A stretch of 64,000 nucleotides of DNA from Fen-1254 sp963778945 (GTDB lineage Bacteria > Bacteroidota > Ignavibacteria > UBA10030). Where the stretch lies: assembly GCA_963778945.1 (NCBI GenBank), contig CAVZWL010000016.1, forward strand, positions 1-64,000, written 5' to 3'. The notes under the pieces are model-generated. The model had not been told where the DNA came from. It saw only the letters and a list, made by a program, of their open reading frames with translations, and made no database searches. Shown piece after piece: positions 37,486 to 48,437 of the stretch. The position numbers and the translations under genes were made by a program. Position 1 is the stretch's first letter. Each line of letters opens with the position of its first letter.

Positions 37486-37857
37486 ATGCCGGACAAGGTT
37501 GGAATAAAATGGCTGGCCAAACCGGAAGAACACGATTATCCGGCCGCATATTCATACTTATCGTTGATGTATGATCAACGGAAAGCCGCCGTCCTGGTTA
37601 ATAAATTAAGACGCGCGTCGATCGTTGAGTTCAAGGCAAAAGATATTTTCAGGGCATCAGGACTATCGTTGCTTGGTATCAGCAATTCACATATAGAAAA
37701 GGATCATCAAAAAATTAAAACGGGGCGCGAGCTTTCCCCTCTTCTTTTAATACGAGATTCAGCTAATGGAAAAGTTATTATTGCAGATGGATATCACAGG
37801 CTCTGCGCGGCTTATTCTTTTGATGAAGACGCTGTTATTCCCTGTAAAATAGTATAG
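37486..37857 (+). CDS. ParB-like nuclease-fold domain protein
   Basis: A 123-residue protein, intact, with an aaaggag site. The C-terminal part GRELSPLLLIRDSANGKVII followed by ADGYHRLCAAYSF resembles the ParB N-terminal (ParB/Srx) fold, in which the GxxR or DGxHR motif binds nucleotide. No HTH is attached. Function is unknown; it is separated by 160 bases from the propeller gene and may be independent of it. Confidence 0.65.
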   Translation: MPDKVGIKWLAKPEEHDYPAAYSYLSLMYDQRKAAVLVNKLRRASIVEFKAKDIFRASGLSLLGISNSHIEKDHQKIKTGRELSPLLLIRDSANGKVIIADGYHRLCAAYSFDEDAVIPCKIV

Positions 37858-37927
37858 AGAATATCCTGATCGCGAAAGATAAAAGAAGAGTTCTATCGCG
37901 CTTTTACTCATCCAGTGATCACAGCTT

Positions 37928-39638
37928 TTATTTTGCTGTAAGAATATTTGGATAAGCGGCGCCAGACGAAGATGCAGGAAGAGGAATATTCAGAAGAAAA
38001 CATAATGTACCGGAAATGATAGACGGAGAAACCTGTGTCGGAAAATGTCCTTTCCGAAAAGCGGAACAGTAAAATAAGAGCGGTACATGTGTATCGTATT
38101 CATAAGCGGTGCCATGAGTTGTTCCTGTAAGCCGTTGGAAAAGAAAGAACCTTCCTTCGGTACGATCATAACGCCGCCGCTTAATTCTTTGTTAAATCCA
38201 TTTTCTGCATGATGCAAAATCTGATCCATCGATCCGCCGGAAGATCGAGATCGTTCAATTTGTGTGCGTGTAAAATAGCGGGAGACGAACTTTTCTTTTA
38301 AGCATGCTTCTCCCACTGCGACTTCAAATGAATCTGCATCGAATCCATGAGCTCGTATGCCGTTATAATCAAGATATACATAATCGTTGGAAAGGGCCGG
38401 CAGAAGATTGTCGACTCCTTCGTTATAGTCGAATTTTTGTCCGATGCGGACTTTAACATCTACCAAAACATCCTTGCTGTTTATTCTGCCTGCCGTACCT
38501 GCCGGCATTTTTTCCGGCAGCGGGCAGACGCCATGATCTGCCGTTAAAACAATGACTGTATTTTTTAAGGCCGACGGTCGGAATCAACAAACGAGAATAA
38601 TCCGGCAAGCTGCCTGTCCAAACGAACGACCATATCTTCGATTTCATAACTATCGGGGCCGAAAATATGCCCGCAATAATCGAGCGAGGAAAAGCTGACA
38701 GAGAGTATATCGACAGGGCCGCGCTGCCCGAGCCGTTCTCCGATTGATTGCAGCTTCGGTAAATTGAACCGTCAGATCGTCTCCAAAAGTTGTCGGGAGG
38801 ACGGCATCGAATCGCCGGAATGCCGATGTTCGTGGGATATTCAGATCATTCAAATCCGCAATTGTATGCGGAAAAACGTGTGTTGTTTCGCCGGCAATCG
38901 TTCCTTCACCTGCGGCATCATCCGTACCTTGCCGCATATAAGCAGAATCCGGCAGTAATTTTATCCATTGTTTATTCAAGTATGATTCCGGAAGATGACG
39001 GTCGTTAAAAGCAGATACCCATGAAGGAAGCCGTTTGAAATAATAACTGCTGGAAATCCATTTCCCCGATTGCGGGTCAAACCAAAAAGCGCCGTCTGCA
39101 TGTTTTCCTGCAGGTAGGATTGCGCCGCGGTCTTTAATTGCGATTCCTATAACTTTAGATTCTGGCGATACGATTTTTAATTGATCGCCGACTGAAGTTC
39201 CGTCAAAATTTTTCGGCGACATTCTTCCTGCTGCTTCCAGTGGAATCTATTCCGACTGATAAAACAGAGGAATCTTCTACGCAATATACTGTTCTTCCCT
39301 TTGCCGCACTGTACCATTCGTTGGAAATAATGCCGCTTTTACCCGGATAAATTCCGGAAAGAATGAACGAATGTCCCGGAGCCGTATTGGTGGGTGTATA
39401 TTCATATCGGCAATCGGTAAATCGAGTTCCTTTTTCCATGAGAAAACGAAAACCGTTTTCACACAAAAGATCGCGAAATCGATCGAGATAATCAGCGCGC
39501 ATTTGATCAACAACGATAACAAGAACAAGCTTGGGATTTTTGTAAGGCCCGGTCATTTTTGGCCGGCTGACCAAGAGAAATAGAAAAAAATGATAATTCT
39601 ATAATTATCAAAACGGCTATCATTTTCTTTCGCAGCAT
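37928..39638 (-). pseudogene. PafA-like alkaline phosphatase/phosphodiesterase (several frameshifts as read)
   Basis: Secreted phosphatase of about 565 residues. Signal-like start MLRKKMIAVLIIIELSFFS at ATG 39638, then LVLVIVVDQMRADYLDRF, the threonine nucleophile block YEYTPTNTAPGHSFILSGIY, KGRTVYCVEDSS, a middle domain DGAFWFDPQSGKWISSSYYF, VLSVSFSSLDYCGHIFGP, TADHGVCPLPEKMPAG, and a terminal HGTAYEYDTHVPLLFY, ending at 37928. Breaks lie near 39570, 39215, 38720, 38575 and 38110. All metal-site motifs survive. Four bases after the purple acid phosphatase gene, so the two are co-transcribed. It releases phosphate from monoesters outside the cell. Confidence 0.85.
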
Positions 39639-39642
39639 TGGA

Positions 39643-40612
39643 TTATTTATGAATATCGTATGTATAGATTTGCAATCCTTGTTCGTTGACGAAGCTGAAT
39701 TTCATCGTGTTTTGAGTCATTGAAACCACTCCGAATCCGAGAGAGGCTTCGCTGAACTTTGTAAACGATGATTTTCCCGCAGGCCGCGTTTCAGAACCGC
39801 CGCCGCATCCGAAATATTCAATCGTTGAATTTTCCGGGCGCGAGTGCTGCAAGTCGTGATCATGACCGGAAAAACAAACATCGACATGATATTTTTCAAA
39901 CAAAGGGATAAAGCTCTTTTGAATTTCCTTAGTGCTTCCATGCGTAGAGGAGGCAGAATATGCGGGATGATGGAAAAAAGCAAATTTCCACTTTGCTTTA
40001 GACGTACTAAGAACACTATCGCACCAACGTACTTGCGCCGCCGTGTCCTGTCCCTTGACATGATGCCGGTCGTCCGTTTCATTCAGATATTCCTGAACAA
40101 ACGGAGAAGAATCAAGAATTAAAAAAAGAACCAATGCCGAATCCGGACGTCATTTTTGTAAAGGCGTAATAGCGCGCAGGCTGATTCCATCTCTTATTGG
40201 TCTTTGCATATTCAAGTTCTGCCTCAACATCACCTTTATAATCATGGTTTCCAAGCGTGATAAACCATGGAATCATCAGAGATTTGACGGAATACACATT
40301 TTCGAAATTTACATTCCAAAGCGGATCCGTCGCACTTGGAACACCATTTCCGTGAAAGTTATCGCCGCACGTTACAACAAACGAAGATTTGATCTCTTCA
40401 GCCGTTATGCCGAACTGCTTCGCCACTTTGAGCTGACCCGGAGTCTTCTTATTCGTATCATTGATACCGTCTCGGCCCCAATCACTGATAATAAGAAAAT
40501 TTAACGGATTGTTTTCAAGCGACAGTTTGCCGGAATAATGATTTGATGATTGAGAGTTGAGCCCGGCAAATGATGCTAAAACTAAGACAATGAAAACACT
40601 CGATCGAATCAA
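39643..40612 (-). CDS. purple acid phosphatase-like metallophosphoesterase (frameshifted)
   Basis: About 322 residues with a signal peptide (VFIVLVLASFAGLNSQ). Metal ligands in order match the tartrate-resistant acid phosphatase (type 5) pattern: ISDWGRDG, VTCGDNFHGNGV, TLGNHDYKGD, FFHHPAYS and FSGHDHDLQH. One frame change near 40112-40134 separates the halves. Co-oriented with and four bases upstream of the PafA-like gene, giving a secreted two-phosphatase operon. Confidence 0.9.
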
Positions 40613-41020
40613 TGCCTTTTATTATTGACTGCTTTTTTATCATCCTTCTCTTCTTTTTTTGACAACCCGCGAGTATGCTCTTTAACTGCCGGCTCAGATG
40701 CATATCCCCTTAGAGTGCACTTTATTTAAAACGAAATAAAAATCGTTAGAAAAACGAATGTATCATAACATGATAAATATACCTCTGCAATGTTACAGCA
40801 GCATTATAAGGATGTTATTGGATTGTTAATCTTCTTTTGTATGAAATGAGTATTCGACGACCCGGCTAAGTACATCATTGCCATGATATCGCGGCTAGTC
40901 TATCTTGCAATTTCAACTTCACAATTCCTTTACATCTCCATAATGCCTTCCTAATCATTGCATGATGTAGAATAATTATCTTTCAGCCGAAAGTTCAATT
41001 TTCTCAACAAGGAAACACAG
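40613..41020. other. intergenic between divergent operons, nothing recognised
   Basis: About 408 bases between the phosphatase operon and the surface-glycan locus. AT-rich; presumably carries both promoters. No reading frame, RNA gene or clear repeat was found. Confidence 0.4.
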
Positions 41021-42011
41021 TTGACCATTCTTCCGCAATTCAATTTCTCTTTTATCCAATATAATTGGATGCTGCTCTTGCTGCCGTTTCCTTTTTATAT
41101 TGGAATGCTGCTGGATGCTCTTGCATGGAAATCTATGCTTTCTTCTGTATCGAAGATCGGTGTATTTTCCCTCTACGGCGCACAAGTAGGCGCTGAAGCT
41201 GTTCTTCTGTCTGTCCCCGGCGGCTTTGCTTTGAGCGATCCGATTAAGCTGTACATTCTCAAACATCGTTTTCAAATTCCGCCTTTGAAAGCAATAGGAA
41301 GCCTTATTACGCGGTATTGGCTCCTGGGAATCACACAATTCCTGTACATCTGTACTGCTTGCCTGCTTGGATTCTTTGCCGCACAATATCAATTGCCGGC
41401 ATCCACTTTTCAGTATCGACCGCTGTTTATCGCCGTCGTTCTGCTCATCTTTGTCAGCGTTCTTTTAGGTTTGGTTATCCGGAGTCTCATGCACGGTACG
41501 TTAGCCTGCCGAATTTGGAAATTGCTCTACGCCGTAAAAATCCGGTCACTGAGAGTTCGATTGAAGAACGCACTTGGTACGTTTAGAGAAGCAGACCGCT
41601 GCTTTGCCGCATTAGGCAAGAAAAACGCATCGAGCATTTTCTCTGCTGCATTGTTCTATATTCTCGTGTGGACAATGGATGTATGGGAGACAATTCTTAG
41701 TCGCTCATGCAACAGGAATCCATATTTCCTTTATCTCCACTCTTTTCGTTGAAGCAATACTTTCGGCTGTCCGTCTCGGCATGTTTTTCCTTCCCGGCGG
41801 CATAGGAGTCAAAGAGATCGGATATTTTGCTCTCTTCTCATCTTTCCACCTTCCCGTCTCTGCCGTTCAAATAGGCGCTTTTGTCGTCATCAAGCGCATC
41901 GTTTCAATCCTCTGCATCATGATCGGTTATTTCGTCCTCATGGGACAAGGATTAGGGCCGATATGGAAACGCACATCGATTGTTTATCAGACTATGAAGG
42001 AAGGTTCGTGA
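41021..42011 (+). CDS. UPF0104 / lysylphosphatidylglycerol synthase-like flippase-domain membrane protein (frameshifted)
   Basis: About 330 residues with about eight membrane helices. Signatures: LLSVPGGFALSDPIKLYILK, GSLITRYWLLGITQFLYI, and in the second frame LFVEAILSAVRLGMFFLPGG, GVKEIGYFALFSS, VVIKRIVSILCIMIGYF. The frame slips near 41690-41700. Start is TTG 41021 after aaggaaac. The family (AglD/GtrA-neighbour, UPF0104) is linked to lipid-linked sugar movement. A paralogue is at 51394-52413, at the far end of the same locus. Overlaps the next gene's GTG start by four bases. Confidence 0.8.
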
Positions 42012-43006
42012 TAAAAAATATTTTGCATATCGGCGGAACGTGGAATCAAATTACTCAACTGCATCAAATTGCAAATGAACTTCCCGAATACAATCATTTT
42101 TTTTCTCCGCAGTATTGCGACGGATTACTGCATGTTGCTCAGAAATGGGGTTTATTGGATTTCACTGCACCGGGACGTCCATGGGTTAAGCGGATAAAAC
42201 AGTATATCCATGATCACCATCTCCAGGAAGACGAGGGCGGCAAAGCGCGTGAGTACGATTTAACATTGGTCACAACGGATTTGATAGTGCCGGGAAATAT
42301 TTCAAAAGGAAAAATTATTCTTGTTCAGGAAGGAATGACGGATCCTGAAAATTTTATGTTTCGAATGGTTCGGCGGTTTCCTTTTCTTCCCCGCTGGATT
42401 GCAAGCAGCGCTACAAACGGGTTGAGCGATGCGTATGATGTGTTCTGCGTGGCAAGCGAAGGATATCGTGATTTGTTTATCCGGAAGGGCGTGAAGCCGG
42501 AAAAAATCGTCGTTACGGGAATTCCGAATTTCGACAATTGCAGAAAGCATAATCATAATACATTCCCTTTTCACGGCTATGTCCTCGTCTGCACTTCGGA
42601 TTCCCGCGAAACATTCAAAATTGAAAATAGAAAGAAGTTCATTCGGCAAGCGTATGAGTTTGCGCGCGGCAAGCAGCTGATTTTTAAACTGCATCCCAAC
42701 GAGAATGTCGAACGCGCGACGAAAGAAATCGAAAAGTATGCACCGGGTTCCCTGGTATTCTCGGAAGGAAAGACCGAAGAAATGATCGCTAACTGCGACG
42801 TTTTGATTACGCAATATTCGAGCGTCGTCTATGTGGGCATTGCATTAGGAAAAGAAGTGTATTCGTTCTTCGATGTCGAAATGCTGCGCAGGATGCTGCC
42901 GTTGCAGCATGCTTCAGCGGCAAAAAATATTGCACGGGTATGCCGCCGGCTTTTGGAAGCAGAACGGGCAGATGTCCATGAATTATCTCTGGAGCTGGCA
43001 TCTTGA
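42008..43006 (+). CDS. GT-B-like, CDP-glycerol glycerophosphotransferase-like protein
   Basis: About 332 residues, intact from GTG 42008 (gaagga site). C-terminal nucleotide-binding half: LVCTSDSRETFKIEN, LIFKLHPNENVERATKEI, ANCDVLITQYSSVVYVGIAL, which resembles the CDP-glycerol glycerophosphotransferase / NDP-sugar GT-B pattern (HPN, then YSSVxYE-type). The N-terminal half opens IKNILHIGGTWNQITQL. A glycan-building or glycerol-phosphate transfer role fits the SpsF and NeuB neighbours. Acceptor unknown. Confidence 0.7.
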   Translation: MIKNILHIGGTWNQITQLHQIANELPEYNHFFSPQYCDGLLHVAQKWGLLDFTAPGRPWVKRIKQYIHDHHLQEDEGGKAREYDLTLVTTDLIVPGNISKGKIILVQEGMTDPENFMFRMVRRFPFLPRWIASSATNGLSDAYDVFCVASEGYRDLFIRKGVKPEKIVVTGIPNFDNCRKHNHNTFPFHGYVLVCTSDSRETFKIENRKKFIRQAYEFARGKQLIFKLHPNENVERATKEIEKYAPGSLVFSEGKTEEMIANCDVLITQYSSVVYVGIALGKEVYSFFDVEMLRRMLPLQHASAAKNIARVCRRLLEAERADVHELSLELAS

Positions 43007-43815
43007 AAAAACTGATTATCATTCAGGCGCGGCTTGGTTCTTCACGGCTGCCGAAAAAAGTGATGATGCCTTTAAAAGGAAGTCCTTTGCTCCTCCGCAT
43101 GATTCAACGCGTAACCGCAGTGGAAATAGAGTGCGATCTTCTTGTTGCAACAACAACAAATCCGGAAGACGATGTTATTCGCGATCTCTGCAAAAAATTC
43201 AATATCCCGTGCTACAGCGGTCATCCCGCTGATTTGCTGGATCGTCATTATCAGGCTGCATTGCATGAAAAAGCAGATGTGGTTATAAAAATTCCCTCCG
43301 ATTGTCCGTTAATAGATCCGCAGGTTATTGATAAGGTCGTAGGGTATTATGAAGACCATATGAACGATTACGATTTTGTCAGTAATCTTCACCCGGCAAC
43401 ATATCCGGACGGAAATGATGTCGAAGTAATTCCGTTCCCTATTCTTGAAATTGCATGGAGAGAGGCCGTCCGGCCCCTCGAGCGTGAACATACGACGCCA
43501 TTTATATGGGAACATCCTGAACGATTTCGGATTGGAAATGTACAATGGGAGGCAGGAAAAAATTTTTCTATGTCCCACCGATGGACAATTGATTATCCGG
43601 AAGATTATATCTTCATAAAAAAAGTATACGATTATCTTTGCAGACCGGAGAGTTCCATTTTCTCACTCTATGATATATTGGATTTACTGAAGAAAGAACC
43701 GATGCTGCCATTTCTGAATTCAAAATACGCCGGCGTTAACTGGTACCGGAATCACTTAAGTGAATTAAAAACAGTAACTGCAAAAGAAACAAAAATATTG
43801 TCCGAACTGGCTTGA
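43003..43815 (+). CDS. SpsF-like cytidylyltransferase (CMP-ulosonic acid activating)
   Basis: A 270-residue nucleotidyltransferase of the NeuA/SpsF family. N-terminal signature IIQARLGSSRLPKKVMMPLKG, then DLLVATTTNPEDDVI and VIKIPSDCPLIDPQVIDK with the catalytic aspartate region, and RWTIDYPEDYIFIK at the end. TTG start at 43003 overlaps the previous stop. It would charge a nonulosonic or related 2-keto sugar acid with CMP. Next gene begins one base after its stop. Confidence 0.88.
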   Translation: MKKLIIIQARLGSSRLPKKVMMPLKGSPLLLRMIQRVTAVEIECDLLVATTTNPEDDVIRDLCKKFNIPCYSGHPADLLDRHYQAALHEKADVVIKIPSDCPLIDPQVIDKVVGYYEDHMNDYDFVSNLHPATYPDGNDVEVIPFPILEIAWREAVRPLEREHTTPFIWEHPERFRIGNVQWEAGKNFSMSHRWTIDYPEDYIFIKKVYDYLCRPESSIFSLYDILDLLKKEPMLPFLNSKYAGVNWYRNHLSELKTVTAKETKILSELA

Positions 43816-43816
43816 T

Positions 43817-44674
43817 ATGACCGATGATCGATACCAACAATTGAAAGATCGTGCCCTCCGTGTCCGTGAACACATTATCCGGATGGCAACCGGCGGCGGA
43901 TGCTTTTTAGGCGCATCACTTTCATGCGCCGACCTAATCGTTTTTCTCTACTCCGAAATATTGAATATTACGCCTGACCGCATTCATGATACCAGCCGTG
44001 ATTATTTTTTTCTTTCGAAGGGCCACGATGTTCCGGCATTATATGGAACACTTGCCGAGTTAAATTTTATTCCGAAGGAGCGTCTGAAACATCATTTAAA
44101 AACATCGGATTCAATCTACTGGCATCCAAACCGGTCGATTCCGGCTGTTGAATTTCATTCCGGCTCTTTAGGCCATTTGCTTGCAGTAGCTATCGGCGTT
44201 GCGTATGACATCAGGATTCAAGGCGGAAAAAATCGTGTCTTTGTTCTCCTCGGCGACGGAGAATTGAATGAAGGATCAATCTGGGAAGCTTGTCTTACCG
44301 CCGCAGCCAAACAACTCGATAATCTTATTGTTGTCGTGGATCGAAACGAATTTCAGGCGAATGTCCGAACAGAAGACTTGATTCCCCTTGAACCGATAGA
44401 AACAAAGTTCAAAGCATTTGGATGGAATTGCAAACGAATTGACGGACACGACTTCAAATCGATGAATAGTGTTTTCCGCCGGCTGCCCCTACAGCATGGA
44501 AGGCCGTCTGCAGTAATTGCAAACACCGTACGCGGAAAAGGATTGCCCAGCATAGAACAACGAGCAGATCGATGGTTCGTTAATTTTGCAAAAGATGAAA
44601 TTGAAATGCTCCTCCAGGAATTACACGGTTCAGTTCCTGCCACTCTCACTTCTGAAACTCTTATGGTTCGTTAA
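43817..44674 (+). CDS. transketolase-like, N-terminal (TPP-binding) subunit
   Basis: A 285-residue protein with the thiamine-diphosphate motif LLGDGELNEGSIWEACLTAA and VVVDRNEFQANVRTEDL; GHDVPALYGTLAEL and FHSGSLGHLLAVAIG match the transketolase family. It pairs with the C-terminal subunit that follows after two bases. Split transketolases of this kind often act in secondary metabolism or surface-sugar pathways rather than the pentose-phosphate route. Confidence 0.9.
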   Translation: MTDDRYQQLKDRALRVREHIIRMATGGGCFLGASLSCADLIVFLYSEILNITPDRIHDTSRDYFFLSKGHDVPALYGTLAELNFIPKERLKHHLKTSDSIYWHPNRSIPAVEFHSGSLGHLLAVAIGVAYDIRIQGGKNRVFVLLGDGELNEGSIWEACLTAAAKQLDNLIVVVDRNEFQANVRTEDLIPLEPIETKFKAFGWNCKRIDGHDFKSMNSVFRRLPLQHGRPSAVIANTVRGKGLPSIEQRADRWFVNFAKDEIEMLLQELHGSVPATLTSETLMVR

Positions 44675-44675
44675 T

Positions 44676-45644
44676 ATGACATACGAAGAAAAACTTGCAC
44701 AGTTGTGTGCGCACAATTCCAATCTGATGATTCTTACGGCTGAAAATCGTGCGGCCATTCGATCTCTTCCGGCAATGATCGGGAACCGGTTTATCGATTT
44801 CGGCATCGCGGAACAAACGATGATCGGGGCAGCGGCAGGGCTCGCCTTGCGCGGAAGAATTCCGCTGGTTCACGCATTGGCAGCATTCCTTACCATGCGC
44901 GCATTTGAGTTTATTCGGACAGACGTGGGAATCGCGACATTGCCTGTAAAATTAATCGGCGGAGTGCCGGGATTTCTTTCCGACGGCAATGGTCCAACTC
45001 ATCAAGCAATCGAAGATATCTCGCTCATGCGTTCGATTCCTGGCATGCAAATATTTTGTCCCGCCGATAGCGACGAGCTTGTCAATGGACTTAGTTACAT
45101 AATTAAATCCCAGAATCCATGCTATGTCCGTTTTAATGCGTGTTCTCCAATTGTAAAGCATTCTCTGCCGTTTGTATTCGGCATATCTGAAAAGATTACC
45201 GAAGGGTCGGATATAACTATTTTGACATACGGTTTTTTATTGGAACAGGCGCTTATCGCGCAGGAATATCTGGAAAAGTCGGGAGTATCCGTTCGGCTTA
45301 TCAATCTTCGCAGTCTGCATCCAATCGATGAAACTTCAATTTTAAGGGCGGCTAAAGAAACAGATATTCTCGTGACAATTGAAGATCACTTTCTGACTGG
45401 AGGCCTCTGTAGTATTTTGAGCGAAATTTTGGTAAGAAATCAGATCATCACACGTGTCATACCTATAGCGCTGGAACATCGGTGGTTTACACCCGGCCTG
45501 CTGCGGGATGTGCTCGAACATGAAGGTTTTACGGGCAAGCAGCTCTCTCTAAGAATTCTCGCCAAGCTTACAGCTATCAATCGAAAGTTTCAACGAACAT
45601 CCGGACATTATACGAATCCAATTTTTATAAAATCAATTTGTTAA
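44676..45644 (+). CDS. transketolase-like, C-terminal subunit
   Basis: About 322 residues from ATG 44676, immediately after its partner. Pyrimidine-binding region RFIDFGIAEQTMIGAAAGLA, EFIRTDVGIATLPVKLIGG, and the C-terminal domain with SDITILTYGFLLEQALIA. It resembles DXS/transketolase C-terminal subunits. With the preceding gene it should form an alpha2beta2 enzyme that moves a two-carbon ketol unit. Substrate not known; the locus suggests a keto-sugar precursor. Confidence 0.9.
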   Translation: MTYEEKLAQLCAHNSNLMILTAENRAAIRSLPAMIGNRFIDFGIAEQTMIGAAAGLALRGRIPLVHALAAFLTMRAFEFIRTDVGIATLPVKLIGGVPGFLSDGNGPTHQAIEDISLMRSIPGMQIFCPADSDELVNGLSYIIKSQNPCYVRFNACSPIVKHSLPFVFGISEKITEGSDITILTYGFLLEQALIAQEYLEKSGVSVRLINLRSLHPIDETSILRAAKETDILVTIEDHFLTGGLCSILSEILVRNQIITRVIPIALEHRWFTPGLLRDVLEHEGFTGKQLSLRILAKLTAINRKFQRTSGHYTNPIFIKSIC

Positions 45645-45654
45645 AAGGAAATAT

Positions 45655-47006
45655 ATGACAAACAAGGTACAATACAACGAGAGATATCCGGATATTACAC
45701 AATCCAATAAATTGTATGCCCGCGCTCTGCCGCTTATTCCATCGCAGACTCAAACACTTGCTAAAGGGCCTGGACAATATATAAAAGGTATTGCCCCAAA
45801 ATATCTTATGAGCGGGAAAGGTTCGCATGTTTGGGATGTAGATGGCAATGAGTTCATTGATTATAATATGGGCATTGGTCCCGTTTCGCTTGGTTACTGC
45901 TATCCTGCAGTCGATGATGCAATACGCGAACAATTAGAAAAAGGAATAACATTTTCCATGATGCATCCGCTCGAGGTAGAGGTTGCCGAGTTTATCCAAA
46001 CACTTGTGCCAAATGCCGAAATGGTGCGTTTCAGCAAGACTGGCGCCGATGTTACGAGCGCTGCTATACGATTAGCTCGTGCATTTACGGGAAGAAAAAA
46101 AGTCCTGTGCTGTGGTTATCATGGCTGGCATGATTGGTACATCAGCGTTACGGATCGCAACAGAGGAATTCCGCAGCGAGATAGGCGATCTTACACATAC
46201 ATTCAATTACAATGATATCGACTCAGTTATTGATTCTATCGATATCGACACTGCCTGTGTTATTCTTGAGCCTGTGCTCTTCGAAGAACCCAAAAATGAT
46301 TTTCTTCATATGTTGAGAGAGATATGCGAAATAAAAGGAACGCTGCTCATTTTCGATGAAATGTGGACGGGATTTCGCCTGGCACTTGGCGGAGCTCAGG
46401 AATATTTTAACGTCAAAGCGGATCTTATCACTTTTTCAAAAGCGATTGCAAACGGGATGCCTCTTTCGGTTCTGACAGGACGTGCCGATGTGATGCAACT
46501 GCTTGAAAAAGATGTGTTTTTCTTTACGACATTCGGAGGCGAAGCGCTTTCCCTTGCAGCAGCAAAAGCTACAATTCTCGAAATGCTGGCTCATCAGGTT
46601 CCTCAATACATTGCCGCACAGGGGAAAAAACTTCGCAATGGCATCGATGAATATTTTCAACGAACTGAACATCGATTATATTAAATGCCGGGGATTTAAC
46701 TGCAGAACCATGCTCACATTCGAGCCATCCGTTCACGATCCCCTTGCAGTGAAATCGCTTCTTCAGCAGGAATTTTTCAAAAGGGGTATTTTATGGAGCG
46801 GATTCCATACCATTTCTTATTCTCACACCGATGAAGATATCGAATATACGCTTGAAGCATACCGCTATGTGCTCAAATTTGTAAAACAAGCTGTGCAGGA
46901 AAATAATGTTCGGAATTCTCTCCGAGGTGAAGTGTTGGAACCGGTATTTCGGAGAACCGGCAATTTTCATACAAAACCGAAGATAATACTTGGTGAAAAA
47001 AAATGA
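45655..47006 (+). pseudogene. class III (GSA-type) aminotransferase (two frameshifts as read)
   Basis: About 450 residues in three frames: SGKGSHVWDVDGNEFIDYNM, GPVSLGYCYPAVDDAI, MVRFSKTGADVTSAAIRLA, then TLLIFDEMWTGFRLALGG and LITFSKAIANGMPLSVLTG with the PLP lysine (SKA), FTTFGGEALSLAAAKA, and finally CRTMLTFEPSVHDPLAVKS, ending at 47006. Breaks near 46145 and 46670. Resembles glutamate-1-semialdehyde aminomutase relatives used to aminate sugars in capsule or sialic-acid-like pathways. Overlaps the SDR start. Confidence 0.85.
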
Positions 47007-47822
47007 ATCCATTATTTTCACTGCATGACAAAGTTGCAGTGGTAACCGGCGCACTGGGACTGCTCGGCAGAGAGCATTGTGACGCGCTTGCCGGAGCCGG
47101 TGCGCATATCGTTGTGACTGATATCGATCAGGCGGGATGTGAAGCGTTTGCCAGAGATCTTTCGGCAGAATATCACATAACGGCTCTCGGCTGCGCGGCG
47201 GATATCACCGACGAAAAATCTTTATACGGTGTTCGCGATACGTTGTTGAAACAATTCGGGAAGAATCAATATTCTGGTCAATAATGCCGCAATCAACGAT
47301 ACAGTCGAGAAGCGCAGCGACAAGGCAGATTATTCGAGTTTTGAATTCTTTCCGCTCCAGACATGGAGACAATCTCTGGAAGTCAATGTAACCGGAGTGT
47401 TCTTGTGCTGCAGAGTATTTGGCTCGGTTATGGCAGAGAACGGCGAAGGCAGTATTATTAATATTGCATCGACATACGGCATGGTGGCGCCGGACCAGAC
47501 GCTTTATCTGCGTCCCGACGGTACACGAATGATGTTCAAATCACCCGCATATTCAACGACAAAGGGTGCCGTGCTTGCGTTGACGAAATACCTGGCGGCA
47601 TATTGGGGAAGCAAGGGTGTCCGTGTGAATGCTCTTTCACCGGGCGGAGTAGAAAACGGTCAGGAAGAATTTTTTATCGATAATTATTCTGCACGAACGC
47701 CTCTGCATCGCATGGCGCATCCGAATGATTACAAAGGGGCAATCGTATTTCTCGCAGGCGACGCATCCCGCTATATGACCGGTGCAAATCTGGTTGTAGA
47801 CGGCGGATGGACAATCTGGTAA
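47003..47822 (+). CDS. short-chain dehydrogenase/reductase (frameshifted)
   Basis: About 272 residues. NAD(P) site KVAVVTGALGLLGREHCDAL, then after a break near 47262-47270 the second frame gives NILVNNAAIND, SIINIASTYGMVAPD with catalytic serine, AYSTTKGAVLALTKYLAAYW with YxxxK, and GANLVVDGGWTIW at the end. Classical SDR with all active-site residues. A sugar oxidoreductase in the ulosonic-acid locus is likely. Confidence 0.88.
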
Positions 47823-47831
47823 AATAAAATT

Positions 47832-48386
47832 ATGACAAAACAATTCAAACCGGATATCCTGCAGCTTAAACAGAATGAACGTAAAAAACGTGCGGACCAA
47901 ATACAGCTCCTTCTCAGCGATTGCGACGGCGTGCTGACGGACAACGGCGTATACTATTCCAATCTCGGAGAAGAAATGAAACGTTTTTCTATCCGTGACG
48001 GCATGGCTGTCGCCTTATTGCGTTCTGCAGGAATTGAGACGGGAATCATATCGGGAGAAAAATCGAAAAGCTTACAGGAGCGTGCCGAAAAGCTGCACAT
48101 AAGTCATATCTATCTTGGTGTAACGGATAAACTGGAGCATCTCAACGATCTTGCAAGCCGCTATACCATTCCGCTCAATGCTGTTGCATATATCGGAGAT
48201 GACGTGAATGATATCGGCATCATGTCCGCACTACAGAAAATAAGCCTGACGGCTGCTCCCCGCGATGCCGTCCCTTCCGTTCTTTCCATGGCACTTTACA
48301 TCTGCACAGCAAGCGGAGGCCATGGTGCATTTCGAGAGTTTTCAGATTGGATTCTCAATCTCCGCAGCAAAGACATACACAGTTAA
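47832..48386 (+). CDS. KdsC-like HAD phosphatase
   Basis: A 184-residue protein, intact. HAD motif I LLSDCDGVLTDNGVYYSN with both catalytic aspartates, the KdsC-type segment RFSIRDGMAVALLRSAGIE, and motif IV AVAYIGDDVNDIGIM. KdsC removes phosphate from Kdo-8-phosphate and related NeuB-type enzymes' products. The N-terminal extension (about 25 residues) is unusual but unremarkable. Confidence 0.9.
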   Translation: MTKQFKPDILQLKQNERKKRADQIQLLLSDCDGVLTDNGVYYSNLGEEMKRFSIRDGMAVALLRSAGIETGIISGEKSKSLQERAEKLHISHIYLGVTDKLEHLNDLASRYTIPLNAVAYIGDDVNDIGIMSALQKISLTAAPRDAVPSVLSMALYICTASGGHGAFREFSDWILNLRSKDIHS

Positions 48387-48437
48387 AAAATACGAAAATC
48401 GAGTGAATCTGTTATTAATTTTTTAAAAGGAGAAAAC

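Noticed and set aside
42302..42814. 170-residue minus-strand frame
   Set aside because: Antisense to the GT-B-like gene; no family signature.
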